DNA from: Ideonella sp.
Lineage (GTDB): Bacteria; Pseudomonadota; Gammaproteobacteria; Burkholderiales; Burkholderiaceae_C
Length of the DNA stretch: 64,000 nt
NCBI RefSeq assembly: GCF_016702655.1
Contig: NZ_JADJDO010000002.1
Location: forward strand, 248,001-312,000
Direction: 5' to 3'
Shown here: piece by piece, positions 16,502 to 25,293 of the stretch
Numbering within the stretch: position 1 is the stretch's first letter
Layout of the letters: each line of letters begins with the position of its first letter
The notes under the pieces: generated by a model
The model's database searches: none
What the model saw: only the letters and a program-made list of their open reading frames with translations
Told to the model about the DNA's origin: nothing
Position numbers and translations under genes: made by a program

Positions 16502-17782
16502 ATGACGACAGTTCTACCCCAGGTGACGACGCTCGCCAACGGCGTGCGCGTGGTCGCGCACGCGCTGCCGCAGCTCGAGAGTGCGAGCGCGAGCGTGTTC
16601 GTGCGCACCGGGAGCGCCTGCGAGAGCGCGCGCGAGAGCGGCATCAGCCATGTCGTCGAGCACATGGCCTTCAAGGGCACGCGCAGCCGCGACTGCCAGC
16701 GCATCAACCTCGACGCCGAGCGCCTCGGCGCCGAGGTCAACGCGCACACCGACAAGGACCACACCGCGTTTCACATGCGCGGGCTGGCGCGCCACGCGAC
16801 CGACTTCGTGCGCATGCTGGGCGACATCGTCTGCGCGAGCACCTTCCCCGAGGCCGAGCTCGAACGCGAGCGCCAAGTCATCCTGCACGAGGTCGACGAG
16901 GACGACGACGATCCGCTCGCGACCGCATTCAAGCTCTTCGACCGCGCCTGCTACGGCAACCATCCGGTCGCGCAGCCGGTGATAGGCCGGCGGCGCAACA
17001 TCGAGCGGTTCAGCCGCGCCGATCTGGCGGCCTATGTGCAGCGGCAGTACACCGGCGCGAATGTCGTCGTCGGCGTTGCCGGCGCGATCGATCCGCCGGC
17101 CGTGGTGGCCGCCGCCGAGGCGGCTTTCGGCGGCCTGCCGCGCGGAGCCGAGAACCGGGTCGCGGCGCCAGCCTATGCCGGCGGCGTGCGGCTGCGGCGC
17201 CAGACCGGCAGCAGCCAGACCCATGTCGTGCTCGGTTTCCCGGTTCCGGCCCTGCCCGAAGACGATGCCGCGAGCACCGTCGCCGCGGCGCTGTTCGGCG
17301 AGGGCATGAGCTCGCCGCTGATGGACGCGCTGCGCGAACGACGCGCGCTCGTCTACTACGCCGCCTGCTCGGCCGACCTGACGCCTTGGAGCGGGCAGTT
17401 CGTGATCGAGGCCTCGACCGCGCCGCGGCATCTCGACGAACTCGTCGCCGAGGTCGCGCGATTGCTCGTCGAACAGACGCGCATCATCGACCCGGTGGGC
17501 CTCGAGCGGGCGCGCAACCAGCTCGCGGTGCGGCGTGTGCAGGCGCTCGAGCGGCCGGCGCGGTTGCTCGAAGAGGCCGCGCTCGACCTCTTCGTCCGCG
17601 GCCGCATTCGATCGCGTGCCGAGCAGGCGGCGCGCATCGATGGCGTGACGCCCGACGCATTGCGCGCGGCCTTCCGGCGCATGCTCGCGTGCACGCCCGC
17701 GGTCGCGATCGCCGGCCGCCTGGGCAAGGGGCTGCAGGCCGGGCAGCGTTTCGGCGAACTGCTCGCCGCGGCGCGGCGCTGA
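16502..17782 (+). CDS. M16 family zinc metallopeptidase (pitrilysin/processing-peptidase type)
   Basis: A 426-residue single-chain M16 peptidase. The inverted zinc motif HxxEH is HVVEH (H50, E53, H54) and the third metal ligand is a Glu in the downstream LHEVDEDDDDP region. The second half holds the inactive M16C-like domain (TGSSQTHVVLGFPVP and YYAACSADL segments). No signal peptide is visible, so it is cytoplasmic or uses a non-classical route. M16 peptidases of this length degrade peptides or process signal sequences. It converges with fbpB, leaving six bases between stops. Confidence 0.9.
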   Translation: MTTVLPQVTTLANGVRVVAHALPQLESASASVFVRTGSACESARESGISHVVEHMAFKGTRSRDCQRINLDAERLGAEVNAHTDKDHTAFHMRGLARHATDFVRMLGDIVCASTFPEAELERERQVILHEVDEDDDDPLATAFKLFDRACYGNHPVAQPVIGRRRNIERFSRADLAAYVQRQYTGANVVVGVAGAIDPPAVVAAAEAAFGGLPRGAENRVAAPAYAGGVRLRRQTGSSQTHVVLGFPVPALPEDDAASTVAAALFGEGMSSPLMDALRERRALVYYAACSADLTPWSGQFVIEASTAPRHLDELVAEVARLLVEQTRIIDPVGLERARNQLAVRRVQALERPARLLEEAALDLFVRGRIRSRAEQAARIDGVTPDALRAAFRRMLACTPAVAIAGRLGKGLQAGQRFGELLAAARR

Positions 17783-17788
17783 GCGAAG

Positions 17789-19396
17789 TCAGCGCTTGGC
17801 GCGGATCGCGCGCGACAGCATCAGCACCGGAATCAGCCCGACGACGACGATCGCCAGCGACGGCAGCGCGGCCTCCGAGAGGCGCTCGTCGCGCGCGAGC
17901 TGGTAGGCCACGACGGCGAGCGTGTCGCTGTCGAAGGGCCGCAGCAGCAGCGTCGCCGGCAACTCCTTCATCACGTCGACGAAGACCAGCAGCGCGGCGG
18001 CAAGCGCCGAGCGGCGCAGCAGCGGCGCGTGCAGCTCGACGAACACGCGCCGCGGCGACACGCCGAGCGTGCGCGCGGTTTCGTCGACGCTCGCCGGCAC
18101 GCGCGCGTAGCCGGCCTCGACCGACTGCAGCGCGACGGCCGAGAAACGCACCAGGTAGGCATAAAGCAGACCAAACACGGTGCCGGTGACGAGCGCCGCC
18201 GCCCCGACGTCGGGCGCGACCGCCTGCCACCACGCCAGCGGCAGCAGGATGCCGACCGCGATCACTGCGCCCGGAACCGCATAGCCGAGCGAGACGACGG
18301 TTGCCGCGCTGCGCAGCAACGGGCCCGAGTTCAGGCGGCGGCCGAACGACAGCGCGAGCGCCAACATGAGCGCAAGCACGGCAGCGCTCGCGGCGAGGTG
18401 AAAGCTCGTCCAGCCCCATTGCGCGAAGCGCGCCCATTGCGGGGCTGCGTCCGTCGCCAGCCAGTCCTGCGCCGCGAGCTGCAGCAGCACCGCCACCGGC
18501 AGCGCGAAGCCGAGCAGCACCGGCAGCGCGCACAGGCCGAACGCGATCGCCGCCTGGCCGCCGTGCAGCACGAAGGGCCGTGCCTCGACGCTGTGCGCTG
18601 CGCCGAGGCGGCTCGCCGTGAAGCGCAGCCTGCGCTGCGCGCGGCGCTCGAGCCACAGCAGCAGCGCGACGCCCGCGAGCAGCACCGACGCGAGCTGCGC
18701 CGCGGCGATGCGGTCGTTCATCACGAGCCAGGCCTTGTAGATGCCGGTCGTCACCGTGGCCAGGCCGAAGTAGGAGCCGACACCGTAGTCGGCGAGCGTC
18801 TCCATCAGCGCCAGCGCCACGCCGGCGGCGAGCGCGGGCCGGGCGAGCGGCAGCGCGACCTCGCGCACGCGGCGCATCGTGCCCGCGCCGAGGAGACGCG
18901 CAGCCTCCATCAACGGCACGGCGCGCTCGCCGAGCGCGGTGCGCGTGAGCAGGTAGACGTAGGGGTAGAGGCAGAGCACGAACAGCACGACCGCGCCGGG
19001 CAGGCTGCGCACGTCGGGCCAGAGCGCGCCCTCGACGCCGGCGACAGCGCGCAGGCCGCCTTGCAGCGCGCCGCCGAACTGCAGGAAGTCGGTGTAGGCG
19101 TAGGCCAGCACGTAGGCCGGCATCGCCATCGGCAGCAGCAGCGCCCACTCGAACACGCGCCGCAGCGGAAACTCGAACAGGCTCACCGCTGCCGCCGCGC
19201 CGCCGCCGACCATCGCGACGCCGATGCCGACGCTCGCGGCGAGCAGCGCCGAGTTCCAGACGTACTCGGGCAGCACGGTCTGCCATTGATGTTGCAGCGT
19301 GGCGAGGCTGTGCGTGTCGAAGACGAGCCAGGAGCCGAGCACGCCCAGCACCGGAACGGAAAGCAGCAGGCAGGCGAGGGTGACGAGGCGCAGCAA
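17789..19396 (-). CDS. fbpB: Ferric iron ABC transporter permease (FbpB-type)
   Basis: A 535-residue inner-membrane permease with two tandem BPD_transp_1 units, about 12 membrane segments, as usual for FbpB/SfuB-like permeases. The first coupling EAA-like loop is in PLMEAARLLGAGTMRRVREVALPLARPAL; the second is in DETARTLGVSPRRVFVELHAPLL. It is divergent from fbpC across a 98-bp region with a Fur-box-like inverted repeat, while the binding protein gene fbpA lies beyond fbpC on the minus strand. The three genes therefore belong together in function but are not a single operon. Confidence 0.88.
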   Translation of the reverse strand: MLRLVTLACLLLSVPVLGVLGSWLVFDTHSLATLQHQWQTVLPEYVWNSALLAASVGIGVAMVGGGAAAAVSLFEFPLRRVFEWALLLPMAMPAYVLAYAYTDFLQFGGALQGGLRAVAGVEGALWPDVRSLPGAVVLFVLCLYPYVYLLTRTALGERAVPLMEAARLLGAGTMRRVREVALPLARPALAAGVALALMETLADYGVGSYFGLATVTTGIYKAWLVMNDRIAAAQLASVLLAGVALLLWLERRAQRRLRFTASRLGAAHSVEARPFVLHGGQAAIAFGLCALPVLLGFALPVAVLLQLAAQDWLATDAAPQWARFAQWGWTSFHLAASAAVLALMLALALSFGRRLNSGPLLRSAATVVSLGYAVPGAVIAVGILLPLAWWQAVAPDVGAAALVTGTVFGLLYAYLVRFSAVALQSVEAGYARVPASVDETARTLGVSPRRVFVELHAPLLRRSALAAALLVFVDVMKELPATLLLRPFDSDTLAVVAYQLARDERLSEAALPSLAIVVVGLIPVLMLSRAIRAKR

Positions 19397-19457
19397 TTCG
19401 AAGCCCGGCTCAGCAACTGCGCAGCGACCCGGCTGACCGGCAGCAGTCGCTCCTGAT

Positions 19458-19476
19458 GAGAATGGTTTGCATTCTG
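19458..19476. promoter_or_regulatory. Fur-box-like inverted repeat between fbpB and fbpC
   Basis: GAATG and CATTC (19460-19474) flank a 5-base centre. A -10-like TATGAT lies at 19482-19487, so a Fur repressor here would cover the -35 region of fbpC. Iron-dependent repression is inferred from the similarity and the neighbouring genes. Confidence 0.55.
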
Positions 19477-19494
19477 CTGGGTATGATACGTCCC

Positions 19495-20580
19495 ATGTTC
19501 CTGCAGCTCGATCAGGTCACGATCCGCTATCCGGGCGCCGGCGCGCGCGCCGCGGTCGACGCGGCGACGATGGCCCTGTCAGCCGGCGAGATCGGGGTCC
19601 TGATCGGGCCTTCGGGCTGCGGCAAGACCTCGTTGCTGCGCGCCATCGCGGGCCTGGAGCGGCTGGCGGGCGGGCGCATCGCGATCGCGGGCGATGCGCT
19701 CGCCGATGCCCGGCGCCACTTGCACGCGCCGCCCGAAGCGCGGCGCATCGGCATGGTGTTCCAGGACTACGCGCTGTTCCCGCACCTGAGCGTGGCGCGC
19801 AACGTGGCGTTCGGGATCGCGCACCTGGCGCGCGACGAGCGCGAGCGGCGGGTGCGGGAGGTGCTCGACCTGGTCGGCCTGGCGCATGCCGCGCGGCGTG
19901 CGCCGCACCAGCTCTCGGGCGGCCAGCAACAGCGCGTGGCGCTCGCGCGCGCGCTCGCGCCGCGCCCGCGGCTGCTGCTGCTGGACGAACCGTTCTCGAG
20001 CCTGGACGTCGACCTGCGCGAACGCCTCGCGCAGGAGTTGCGCGCGATCCTCAAAGCGAGCGCGACGACGGCGCTGTTCGTCACCCACGACCAGATCGAG
20101 GCCTTTGCGGTCGGCGACAAGATCGGCGTGATGAACGAGGGCCGGCTGCTGCAGTGGGACGACGCCTATTCGCTCTACCACCGGCCCGCGTGCCGCTTCG
20201 TCGCGAGCTTCATCGGCCACGGGGTGTTCACCCCGGCGCAGATCGTCGCATCGGCGACCGGCCCGGTGGTGCGCACCGCGCTCGGCGACCTCGTCGATCT
20301 GGCCGAGTGCCCGCTGCCGGAGGCCTTCCCGGGCGGGTTGTGCGATGTGCTGCTGCGCGCCGACGACATCGTGCACGACGATGGCGCGCGCGTGCTCGCC
20401 TGCATCGAGCGCAAGGCCTTCCGCGGCGCCGACTTCCTGTACACGCTGCGCCTGGCGAGCGGCGAGCAGCTGCAGGCGCATGTGCCCTCGCATCACGACC
20501 ACCAGGTCGGCGAATGGATAGGCATCCGCGCCGAGGTGGACCACGTGGTGACCTTTGCCCGGGAGACGACGGAGGTTTGA
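19495..20580 (+). CDS. fbpC: Ferric iron ABC transporter ATP-binding protein (FbpC-type)
   Basis: A 361-residue ATPase. Walker A GPSGCGKTS, signature LSGGQQQRVALARAL, Walker B LLLLDEPFSSLD and the H-loop VTHDQ are intact, followed by a C-terminal TOBE-like regulatory domain (from about residue 250). It energises import of ferric iron through FbpB. ATG 19495 is chosen since family similarity starts at FLQLDQVTIRYPG; an upstream ATG at 19456 would run through the Fur-box-like site. The -10-like element is so close to the start that the mRNA could be nearly leaderless. It converges with fbpA. Confidence 0.9.
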   Translation: MFLQLDQVTIRYPGAGARAAVDAATMALSAGEIGVLIGPSGCGKTSLLRAIAGLERLAGGRIAIAGDALADARRHLHAPPEARRIGMVFQDYALFPHLSVARNVAFGIAHLARDERERRVREVLDLVGLAHAARRAPHQLSGGQQQRVALARALAPRPRLLLLDEPFSSLDVDLRERLAQELRAILKASATTALFVTHDQIEAFAVGDKIGVMNEGRLLQWDDAYSLYHRPACRFVASFIGHGVFTPAQIVASATGPVVRTALGDLVDLAECPLPEAFPGGLCDVLLRADDIVHDDGARVLACIERKAFRGADFLYTLRLASGEQLQAHVPSHHDHQVGEWIGIRAEVDHVVTFARETTEV

Positions 20581-20624
20581 GGCGGCCCCGGCCGCCGCCG
20601 GGGGCCGGGAACCTCGCAGGCCGC

Positions 20625-20732
20625 GCCGAGCCTGAGGCTCGGCCCTTCGCCAGGCACGATCGGTCCTCAGGACCGCTCATGTCCGGGCGAAGCCCCTCGC
20701 CCTGCAAGCGGGATGGCGACGCCGGAGGCGTC
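20625..20732. terminator. Hairpin cluster between convergent fbpC and fbpA
   Basis: Three short perfect stems: 20625-20643 (GCCGAGCC, loop TGA), 20661-20675 (CGGTCC, loop TCA) and 20718-20732 (GACGCC, loop GGA). No long T-run follows, so bidirectional termination is plausible but not certain. Confidence 0.45.
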
Positions 20733-20740
20733 TTGGGGCC

Positions 20741-21784
20741 CTAGCGGTAGCCGACCTTGTCGAGCAGCCGCTGGATCTTGACCTGGTTCATGCCGATCAC
20801 CGAGATCGGCGTCGTGTCGGCCTTGAACGGGCCCATCGCGTCGAGCGCCGGGTTGGCGATCTTCAGGCCCTTGACCGCCGGCCACTCGTTGTTGCCGTTG
20901 GCGAAGTAGGCCTGTGCCTCGTCGCTCGCCAGGTACTCGAGGAACAGCACCGCGGCGGCCCGGTTGGGGGCGTTCTTCGCGACCGCGCCGCCGGCGATGT
21001 TGACATGCGTTCCGGCGCCGGCCTGGTCGGGGAACACCATCTCGATCTTGGCGACCGCGGCCCGATCGTCGGGCTTGGCAGAGCGCATCATGCGCGCGAG
21101 GTAGTAGGTGTTGGCCAGCGCGATCTGGCACTCGCCGCTCGCCACGGCCTTGATCTGGTCGGTGTCGCCGCCCTTGGGCGGGCGCGCCATGTTGGCGACG
21201 ATGCCGCGCAGCCACTGCTCGGTGGCGGCCTCGCCCATCTGCTCGAGCTGGGCGCCGAACAGCGACAGGTTGTAGGGGTGCGAGCCCGAGCGCGTGCAGA
21301 CCTTGCCCTTGTTCTTCGGGTCGGCGAGCTCGGCGTAGGTGTCGGCGTCTTCCTTCTTCACGCTCGCCTTGTTGGAGACGATCACGCGCGCCCGGGTCGA
21401 GAAGCCGAACCACTGCGAGCCCTCGCCGCCGTCTTTGCCGCGCAGGTGAGCCGGGATGCGCGCCTCGAGCGTCTTGGACTTGACGGGCTGGAACAGTCCG
21501 TCGACCTCGGCCCGCCACAGCCGCGCCGCGTCGACGAGCAGCACGACGTCGGCGGGGCTCGCCTTGCCCTCGCTCTGCAGCCGCGCGAGCACGGCTGCGT
21601 CGTCGGCATCGACGCGCTTGACCGCGATGCCGGTGGCCTTGGTGAAGTTGGCGTACAGCGCCTCGTCGGTCTGGTAGTGGCGCGCGCTGTAGACATTGAG
21701 CGTGGACTGGCTGTGCGCTGACAGCGCCAGGCCCGACAGGGCGACCAGGGCTACGCTGCGCAAGAGGGTGAGCATCGGTTTCAT
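20741..21784 (-). CDS. fbpA: Ferric iron ABC transporter substrate-binding protein (FbpA-type)
   Basis: A 347-residue periplasmic binding protein. The signal peptide is MKPMLTLLRSVALVALSGLALSAHS, followed by STLNVYSARHYQTDEALY, the typical start of iron-binding FbpA/FutA proteins. Iron ligands probably include Y in YSARHYQ and the tyrosine pair in ANTYYLARM. ATG 21784 is preferred to 21799, which only adds MTTAA before the signal. A Fur-box-like palindrome lies 42 bases upstream (21826-21848). The gene ends in TAG. Its separation from fbpB, with fbpC on the other strand in between, is unusual for this transporter type. Confidence 0.9.
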   Translation of the reverse strand: MKPMLTLLRSVALVALSGLALSAHSQSTLNVYSARHYQTDEALYANFTKATGIAVKRVDADDAAVLARLQSEGKASPADVVLLVDAARLWRAEVDGLFQPVKSKTLEARIPAHLRGKDGGEGSQWFGFSTRARVIVSNKASVKKEDADTYAELADPKNKGKVCTRSGSHPYNLSLFGAQLEQMGEAATEQWLRGIVANMARPPKGGDTDQIKAVASGECQIALANTYYLARMMRSAKPDDRAAVAKIEMVFPDQAGAGTHVNIAGGAVAKNAPNRAAAVLFLEYLASDEAQAYFANGNNEWPAVKGLKIANPALDAMGPFKADTTPISVIGMNQVKIQRLLDKVGYR

Positions 21785-21825
21785 TGCGGCGGTCGTCACA
21801 TGGTTTGGATGGCGTGCAGTCTAAC

Positions 21826-21848
21826 ATTGAGTAAGAATGCTTCTCAAT
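21826..21848. promoter_or_regulatory. Fur-box-like palindrome upstream of fbpA
   Basis: ATTGAG and CTCAAT flank an A/T-rich centre containing AAGAATGCTT. It sits in the fbpA promoter region and resembles a Fur operator; regulation by iron is inferred. Confidence 0.6.
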
Positions 21849-21870
21849 ACGATTGTTTGCATCAAACCCC

Positions 21871-21900
21871 TTGACAGTGGCTGCGCGCCGCGCCCGCAAT
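21871..21900 (+). promoter_or_regulatory. Possible sigma-70 promoter of the ctpA-like gene
   Basis: A perfect -35 TTGACA at 21871-21876 and a partial -10 CGCAAT at 21895-21900 (18-base spacer), about 100 bases before the protease gene. The -10 is weak. Confidence 0.35.
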
Positions 21901-22000
21901 TCACGCGCCGGTGCAACTTTTGGCTGCCGGCAAGACTCCACCTTCGGGTCGATTTCCATATACTGGAGCAAGGTGTGCCGATCATCCGGGCAGGGCAGTC

Positions 22001-23443
22001 ATGGGTTCCAAATTGAAGGTCAGTGGCTTGATCGCGGTCGGCGTCGTCGCCGGCGCGCTGGCGACGATGCAACTGCAGGCCATCGCCCGCAGTGGTTCGG
22101 TGGCGAGCCTGCCGCTCGAGGAGTTGCAGCAACTGGCTGCCGTTTTCAGCATGGTCAAGTCCGACTATGTCGAGCCGGTGGACGAGAAGAAGCTGATCAA
22201 CGACGCCATCGCCGGCATGGTGTCCGGCCTCGACCCGCATTCGCAGTACTTCGACAAGAAGACCTTCAAGGAATTCCGCGAGGGCACGAGCGGCAAGTTC
22301 GTCGGCCTCGGGATCGAGGTCGGGATGGAAGACGGCCTCGTGAAGGTCGTCTCGCCGATCGAAGGTTCGCCAGCGTTTCGCGCCGGCTTGAAGAGCGGTG
22401 ATCTGATCACCAAGATCGACGACACCATGGTGCGCGGCCTGACGCTCGACCAGGCGGTCAAGAAGATGCGCGGCGAACCCAATACCAAGGTGACGCTCAG
22501 CATCTTTCGCAAGGCCGAGACGCGCACCTTCCCGGTCACGCTGGTGCGCGAGGAGATCCGTCAGCAGAGCGTGCGCGCCAAGCTCATCGAGCCGGGCTAC
22601 GCTTGGCTGCGGGTGAGCATCTTCCAGGACCGCACGGTCGACGACTTCGTGCGCAAGCTCGACGAGCTCTACAAGCAGGACCCGAACATCAAGGGCATCG
22701 TGCTCGACCTGCGCAACGATCCGGGCGGCCTGCTCGAAGGGGCGGTTGCGATCTCGGCGGCCTTCCTGCCTGCCGACGCGGTGGTCGTCTCGACCAACGG
22801 CCAGATCAGCGACAGCAAGTCGACCTTCAGGGCGTCGCCTGAGTTCTACCTGCGCCGCGGCGGGTCCGATCCGCTCAGGCGCCTGCCCGAGGCGGTCAAG
22901 AAGGTGCCGCTGGTGGTGCTGGTCAATGAAGGCTCGGCGTCGGCGAGCGAGATCGTTGCCGGCGCGCTGCAGGACCACAAGCGCGCCATCGTGATGGGCT
23001 CGCAGACCTTCGGCAAGGGCTCGGTGCAGACGGTGCGCCAGCTCTCGCCCGACACGGCGCTGAAGATCACGACCGCGCGCTACTACACGCCGAGCGGCAA
23101 GTCGATCCAGGCCAAGGGCATCGTGCCCGACGTGATGATCGACGAGACAGCCGACGGCAACGTGTTCGCCGCGCTGCGCGTGCGCGAGGCCGACCTCGAC
23201 AAGCACATCGCCAGCGGACAGGGGGCGGAGCAGAAGGATGCTGCGCGCGAGAAAGCGCGCGAAGACGCGATCAAGAAACTCGAGGACGAGGCAGCAAAGA
23301 AGAACACACCGCCCAAGCCGTTGCCCGAGTTCGGCAGCAGCGAGGACTTTCCGCTCACCCAGGCGCTGAACCGCCTGAAGGGTCAGCCGGTGCTCGTCTC
23401 CAAGACCCAGGTCGAGCGCAAGCCCGAGATCGACACGAACTGA
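22001..23443 (+). CDS. ctpA: C-terminal processing peptidase (S41 family, CtpA-like)
   Basis: A 480-residue exported protease. The N-terminus has one hydrophobic segment (LIAVGVVAGALATMQLQAIA) acting as signal or anchor; then an N-terminal S41 helper region (KKLINDAIAGMVSGLDPHSQYF), a PDZ domain (about residues 95-180, GIEVGMEDGLVKVVSPIEG) and the catalytic domain. The Ser is in VNEGSASASEI (residues 308-318) and the Lys in TFGKGSVQT, the Ser/Lys dyad of the family. The C-terminus is Lys/Glu-rich. ATG 22001 begins the signal segment. Predicted role: trimming periplasmic proteins at their C-termini. A very G-rich stretch follows the stop. Confidence 0.93.
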   Translation: MGSKLKVSGLIAVGVVAGALATMQLQAIARSGSVASLPLEELQQLAAVFSMVKSDYVEPVDEKKLINDAIAGMVSGLDPHSQYFDKKTFKEFREGTSGKFVGLGIEVGMEDGLVKVVSPIEGSPAFRAGLKSGDLITKIDDTMVRGLTLDQAVKKMRGEPNTKVTLSIFRKAETRTFPVTLVREEIRQQSVRAKLIEPGYAWLRVSIFQDRTVDDFVRKLDELYKQDPNIKGIVLDLRNDPGGLLEGAVAISAAFLPADAVVVSTNGQISDSKSTFRASPEFYLRRGGSDPLRRLPEAVKKVPLVVLVNEGSASASEIVAGALQDHKRAIVMGSQTFGKGSVQTVRQLSPDTALKITTARYYTPSGKSIQAKGIVPDVMIDETADGNVFAALRVREADLDKHIASGQGAEQKDAAREKAREDAIKKLEDEAAKKNTPPKPLPEFGSSEDFPLTQALNRLKGQPVLVSKTQVERKPEIDTN

Positions 23444-23487
23444 TCACGTACCGACCGGAGTGCCGACGCCCGCCTCAGGCGCGCACC

Positions 23488-23562
23488 GCGGGGGGGGCGG
23501 CGGGGGCCGGGGTGGGGGGCGCGCGCGGCGCGCCCGCGGGGGGCGCCCCCGGGGGCGGGCGT
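23488..23562. other. Extreme G-rich tract after ctpA (G-quadruplex potential)
   Basis: Four runs of four to eight G occur within about 30 bases (23490-23519: G8, G5, G4, G6), followed by a GC palindrome with gggggcgccccc. It lies between ctpA and the MoeB-like gene and could end transcription by RNA structure. No gene is seen in it. Confidence 0.6.
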
Positions 23563-23590
23563 CGTTGTCTGTGGGTATGCTTGCGAGCAC

Positions 23591-24346
23591 ATGAACGACG
23601 ACCAGCTCCTGCGCTACTCGCGCCACATCCTGCTCGAGGAGATCGGCATCGAGGGCCAGCAGCGCCTGCTCGATGCGCAGGCGCTCGTGATCGGCGCCGG
23701 CGGCCTGGGCTCGCCGGTGGCGCTGTACCTGGCGACGGCTGGCGTGGGGCGGATCACGCTCGTCGATCACGATACGGTGGACCTGACCAATCTGCAGCGC
23801 CAGATTGCGCACCGCGCCGAAAGCGTCGGCATGGCCAAGGTCGCGTCGGCGGCGCGGAGCATGCAGGCCATCAATCCCGGCGTGCGCGTCGAGACGCTGC
23901 AGCAACGTGCCGACGCGGCACTGCTGCACGAGCTCGTCGCCGCGGCCGACGTGGTGCTCGACTGCAGCGACAACTTCGAGACCCGGCACGCCGTCAACGC
24001 GGCGTGTGTGCGCCACGCGCGGCCCCTGGTATCGGGTGCCGCGATCGGTTTCGATGGCCAGATCTCGGTCTACGACACGCGCCAGCCCGATCACCCCTGC
24101 TATGCCTGCATCTTCCCGCCCGAGGTGACGTTCGAGGAGATGCGTTGCTCGACGATGGGTGTGTTCGCGCCGCTGGTGGGGATCATCGGCACGATGCAGG
24201 CTGCCGAGGCGTTGAAGCTGCTCGCAGGCTTCGGCAGTTCGCTCGCCGGGCGGCTGCAGATGCTCGATGCGCGCAGCATGGAGTGGACCGAGCTGCGCAT
24301 GGCGCGCCAACCCGGATGCGCGGTCTGCGCGGCGCGGCGCGGTTAA
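23591..24346 (+). CDS. moeB: MoeB/ThiF-like adenylyltransferase
   Basis: A 251-residue E1-like enzyme that adenylates the C-terminal glycine of a sulfur-carrier protein (MoaD or ThiS). The nucleotide-binding GAGGLGSPVALYLA, the acidic strand ITLVDHDTVDLTNLQRQ, the zinc cysteine pairs CYAC and CAVC, and the conserved RCSTMGVFAP loop are present. There is no rhodanese extension, matching bacterial MoeB. ThiF or HesA are alternatives, since no molybdopterin or thiamine genes are adjacent. It starts 20 bases before the end of a long out-of-frame overlap and is followed at once by the LOG-family gene. Confidence 0.88.
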   Translation: MNDDQLLRYSRHILLEEIGIEGQQRLLDAQALVIGAGGLGSPVALYLATAGVGRITLVDHDTVDLTNLQRQIAHRAESVGMAKVASAARSMQAINPGVRVETLQQRADAALLHELVAAADVVLDCSDNFETRHAVNAACVRHARPLVSGAAIGFDGQISVYDTRQPDHPCYACIFPPEVTFEEMRCSTMGVFAPLVGIIGTMQAAEALKLLAGFGSSLAGRLQMLDARSMEWTELRMARQPGCAVCAARRG

Positions 24347-24368
24347 GCTCGAGGCCCTACGTGGACAC

Positions 24369-25289
24369 ATGGACGGCGTCACGATGGACACGAAGCGCAA
24401 GGACCTGACGGCACGCAACTTTCCGACCGCGCTCGAGGAGGCCGAAGCGCTCGCGCCGCCATCGCGCTACGAGGGCCCCGAGAGCGCCTACCGCCTCGCC
24501 TTCACCGACACCGAGTTCCTGCTGCGCGACGAACTGCGCCCGGTGCGCATGCAGCTCGAGCTGCTCAAGCCCGAGATGGTGCAGGCGGCGCAGGGCATCG
24601 TCTCGACGATCGTGATCTTCGGCAGCGCGCGCATCCTGCCGCCCGAGATGGCGGCGCAGAAGCTGGCGCAGGCACGCGAAGGCGGCGACGACGCCGCGCT
24701 GCGCCGGGCCGAAACGCTGGTCGTGATGTCGCGCTTCTACGACGAGGCGCGCCGCTTCGCAGCCCTCGTGACGCAGCGCTCGCGCGAGTTCGAGCAGCCG
24801 ATCTATGTCGTCACCGGCGGCGGCCCGGGCGTGATGGAGGCCGGCAACCGCGGCGCGCACGAAGTCGGCGGCAAGAGCATCGGCCTGAACATCGTGCTGC
24901 CGCACGAGCAGGCGCCCAACCCGTTCATCACGCCGGAGCTTTGCTTCCAGTTCCATTACTTCGGGCTGCGCAAGATGCACTTCCTGATGCGCAGCATCGG
25001 CCTCGTGTGCTTCCCGGGCGGCTACGGCACGCTCGACGAACTGTTCGAGGTCATGACCCTGGTGCAGACCGGCAAGTGCCGCAGGCGCCCGATCCTGCTC
25101 TTCGGGCGCGACTTCTGGACCCGCCTCGTCAACTTCGAGCTCCTCATCGAGACCGGCATGATCAGCCCGGAGGATGTCTCGCTGTTCCACTACGTCGAGA
25201 CTGCCGAGGAGGCCTGGGAAGTGCTCTGCGCCGAATACGGCTTCGACCTGCCGGTGACCGAGACCGGCGACTTGGCGATCGACATCTGA
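24369..25289 (+). CDS. LOG family protein (cytokinin riboside 5'-monophosphate phosphoribohydrolase-like)
   Basis: A 306-residue Rossmann-like protein. The family motif PGGYGTLDELFE and the upstream VTGGGPGVMEAGNRGA region are both present. Enzymes of this fold remove the ribose-phosphate from cytokinin or other nucleoside monophosphates and were long mislabelled as lysine decarboxylases. It has an N-terminal extension of about 80 residues compared with short LOG proteins. The start at 24369 (MDGVTMDTKRK) or 24384 (MDTKRK) cannot be decided because neither has a clear ribosome-binding site. It ends 4 bases before arginase. Confidence 0.85.
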   Translation: MDGVTMDTKRKDLTARNFPTALEEAEALAPPSRYEGPESAYRLAFTDTEFLLRDELRPVRMQLELLKPEMVQAAQGIVSTIVIFGSARILPPEMAAQKLAQAREGGDDAALRRAETLVVMSRFYDEARRFAALVTQRSREFEQPIYVVTGGGPGVMEAGNRGAHEVGGKSIGLNIVLPHEQAPNPFITPELCFQFHYFGLRKMHFLMRSIGLVCFPGGYGTLDELFEVMTLVQTGKCRRRPILLFGRDFWTRLVNFELLIETGMISPEDVSLFHYVETAEEAWEVLCAEYGFDLPVTETGDLAIDI

Positions 25290-25293
25290 TCCG

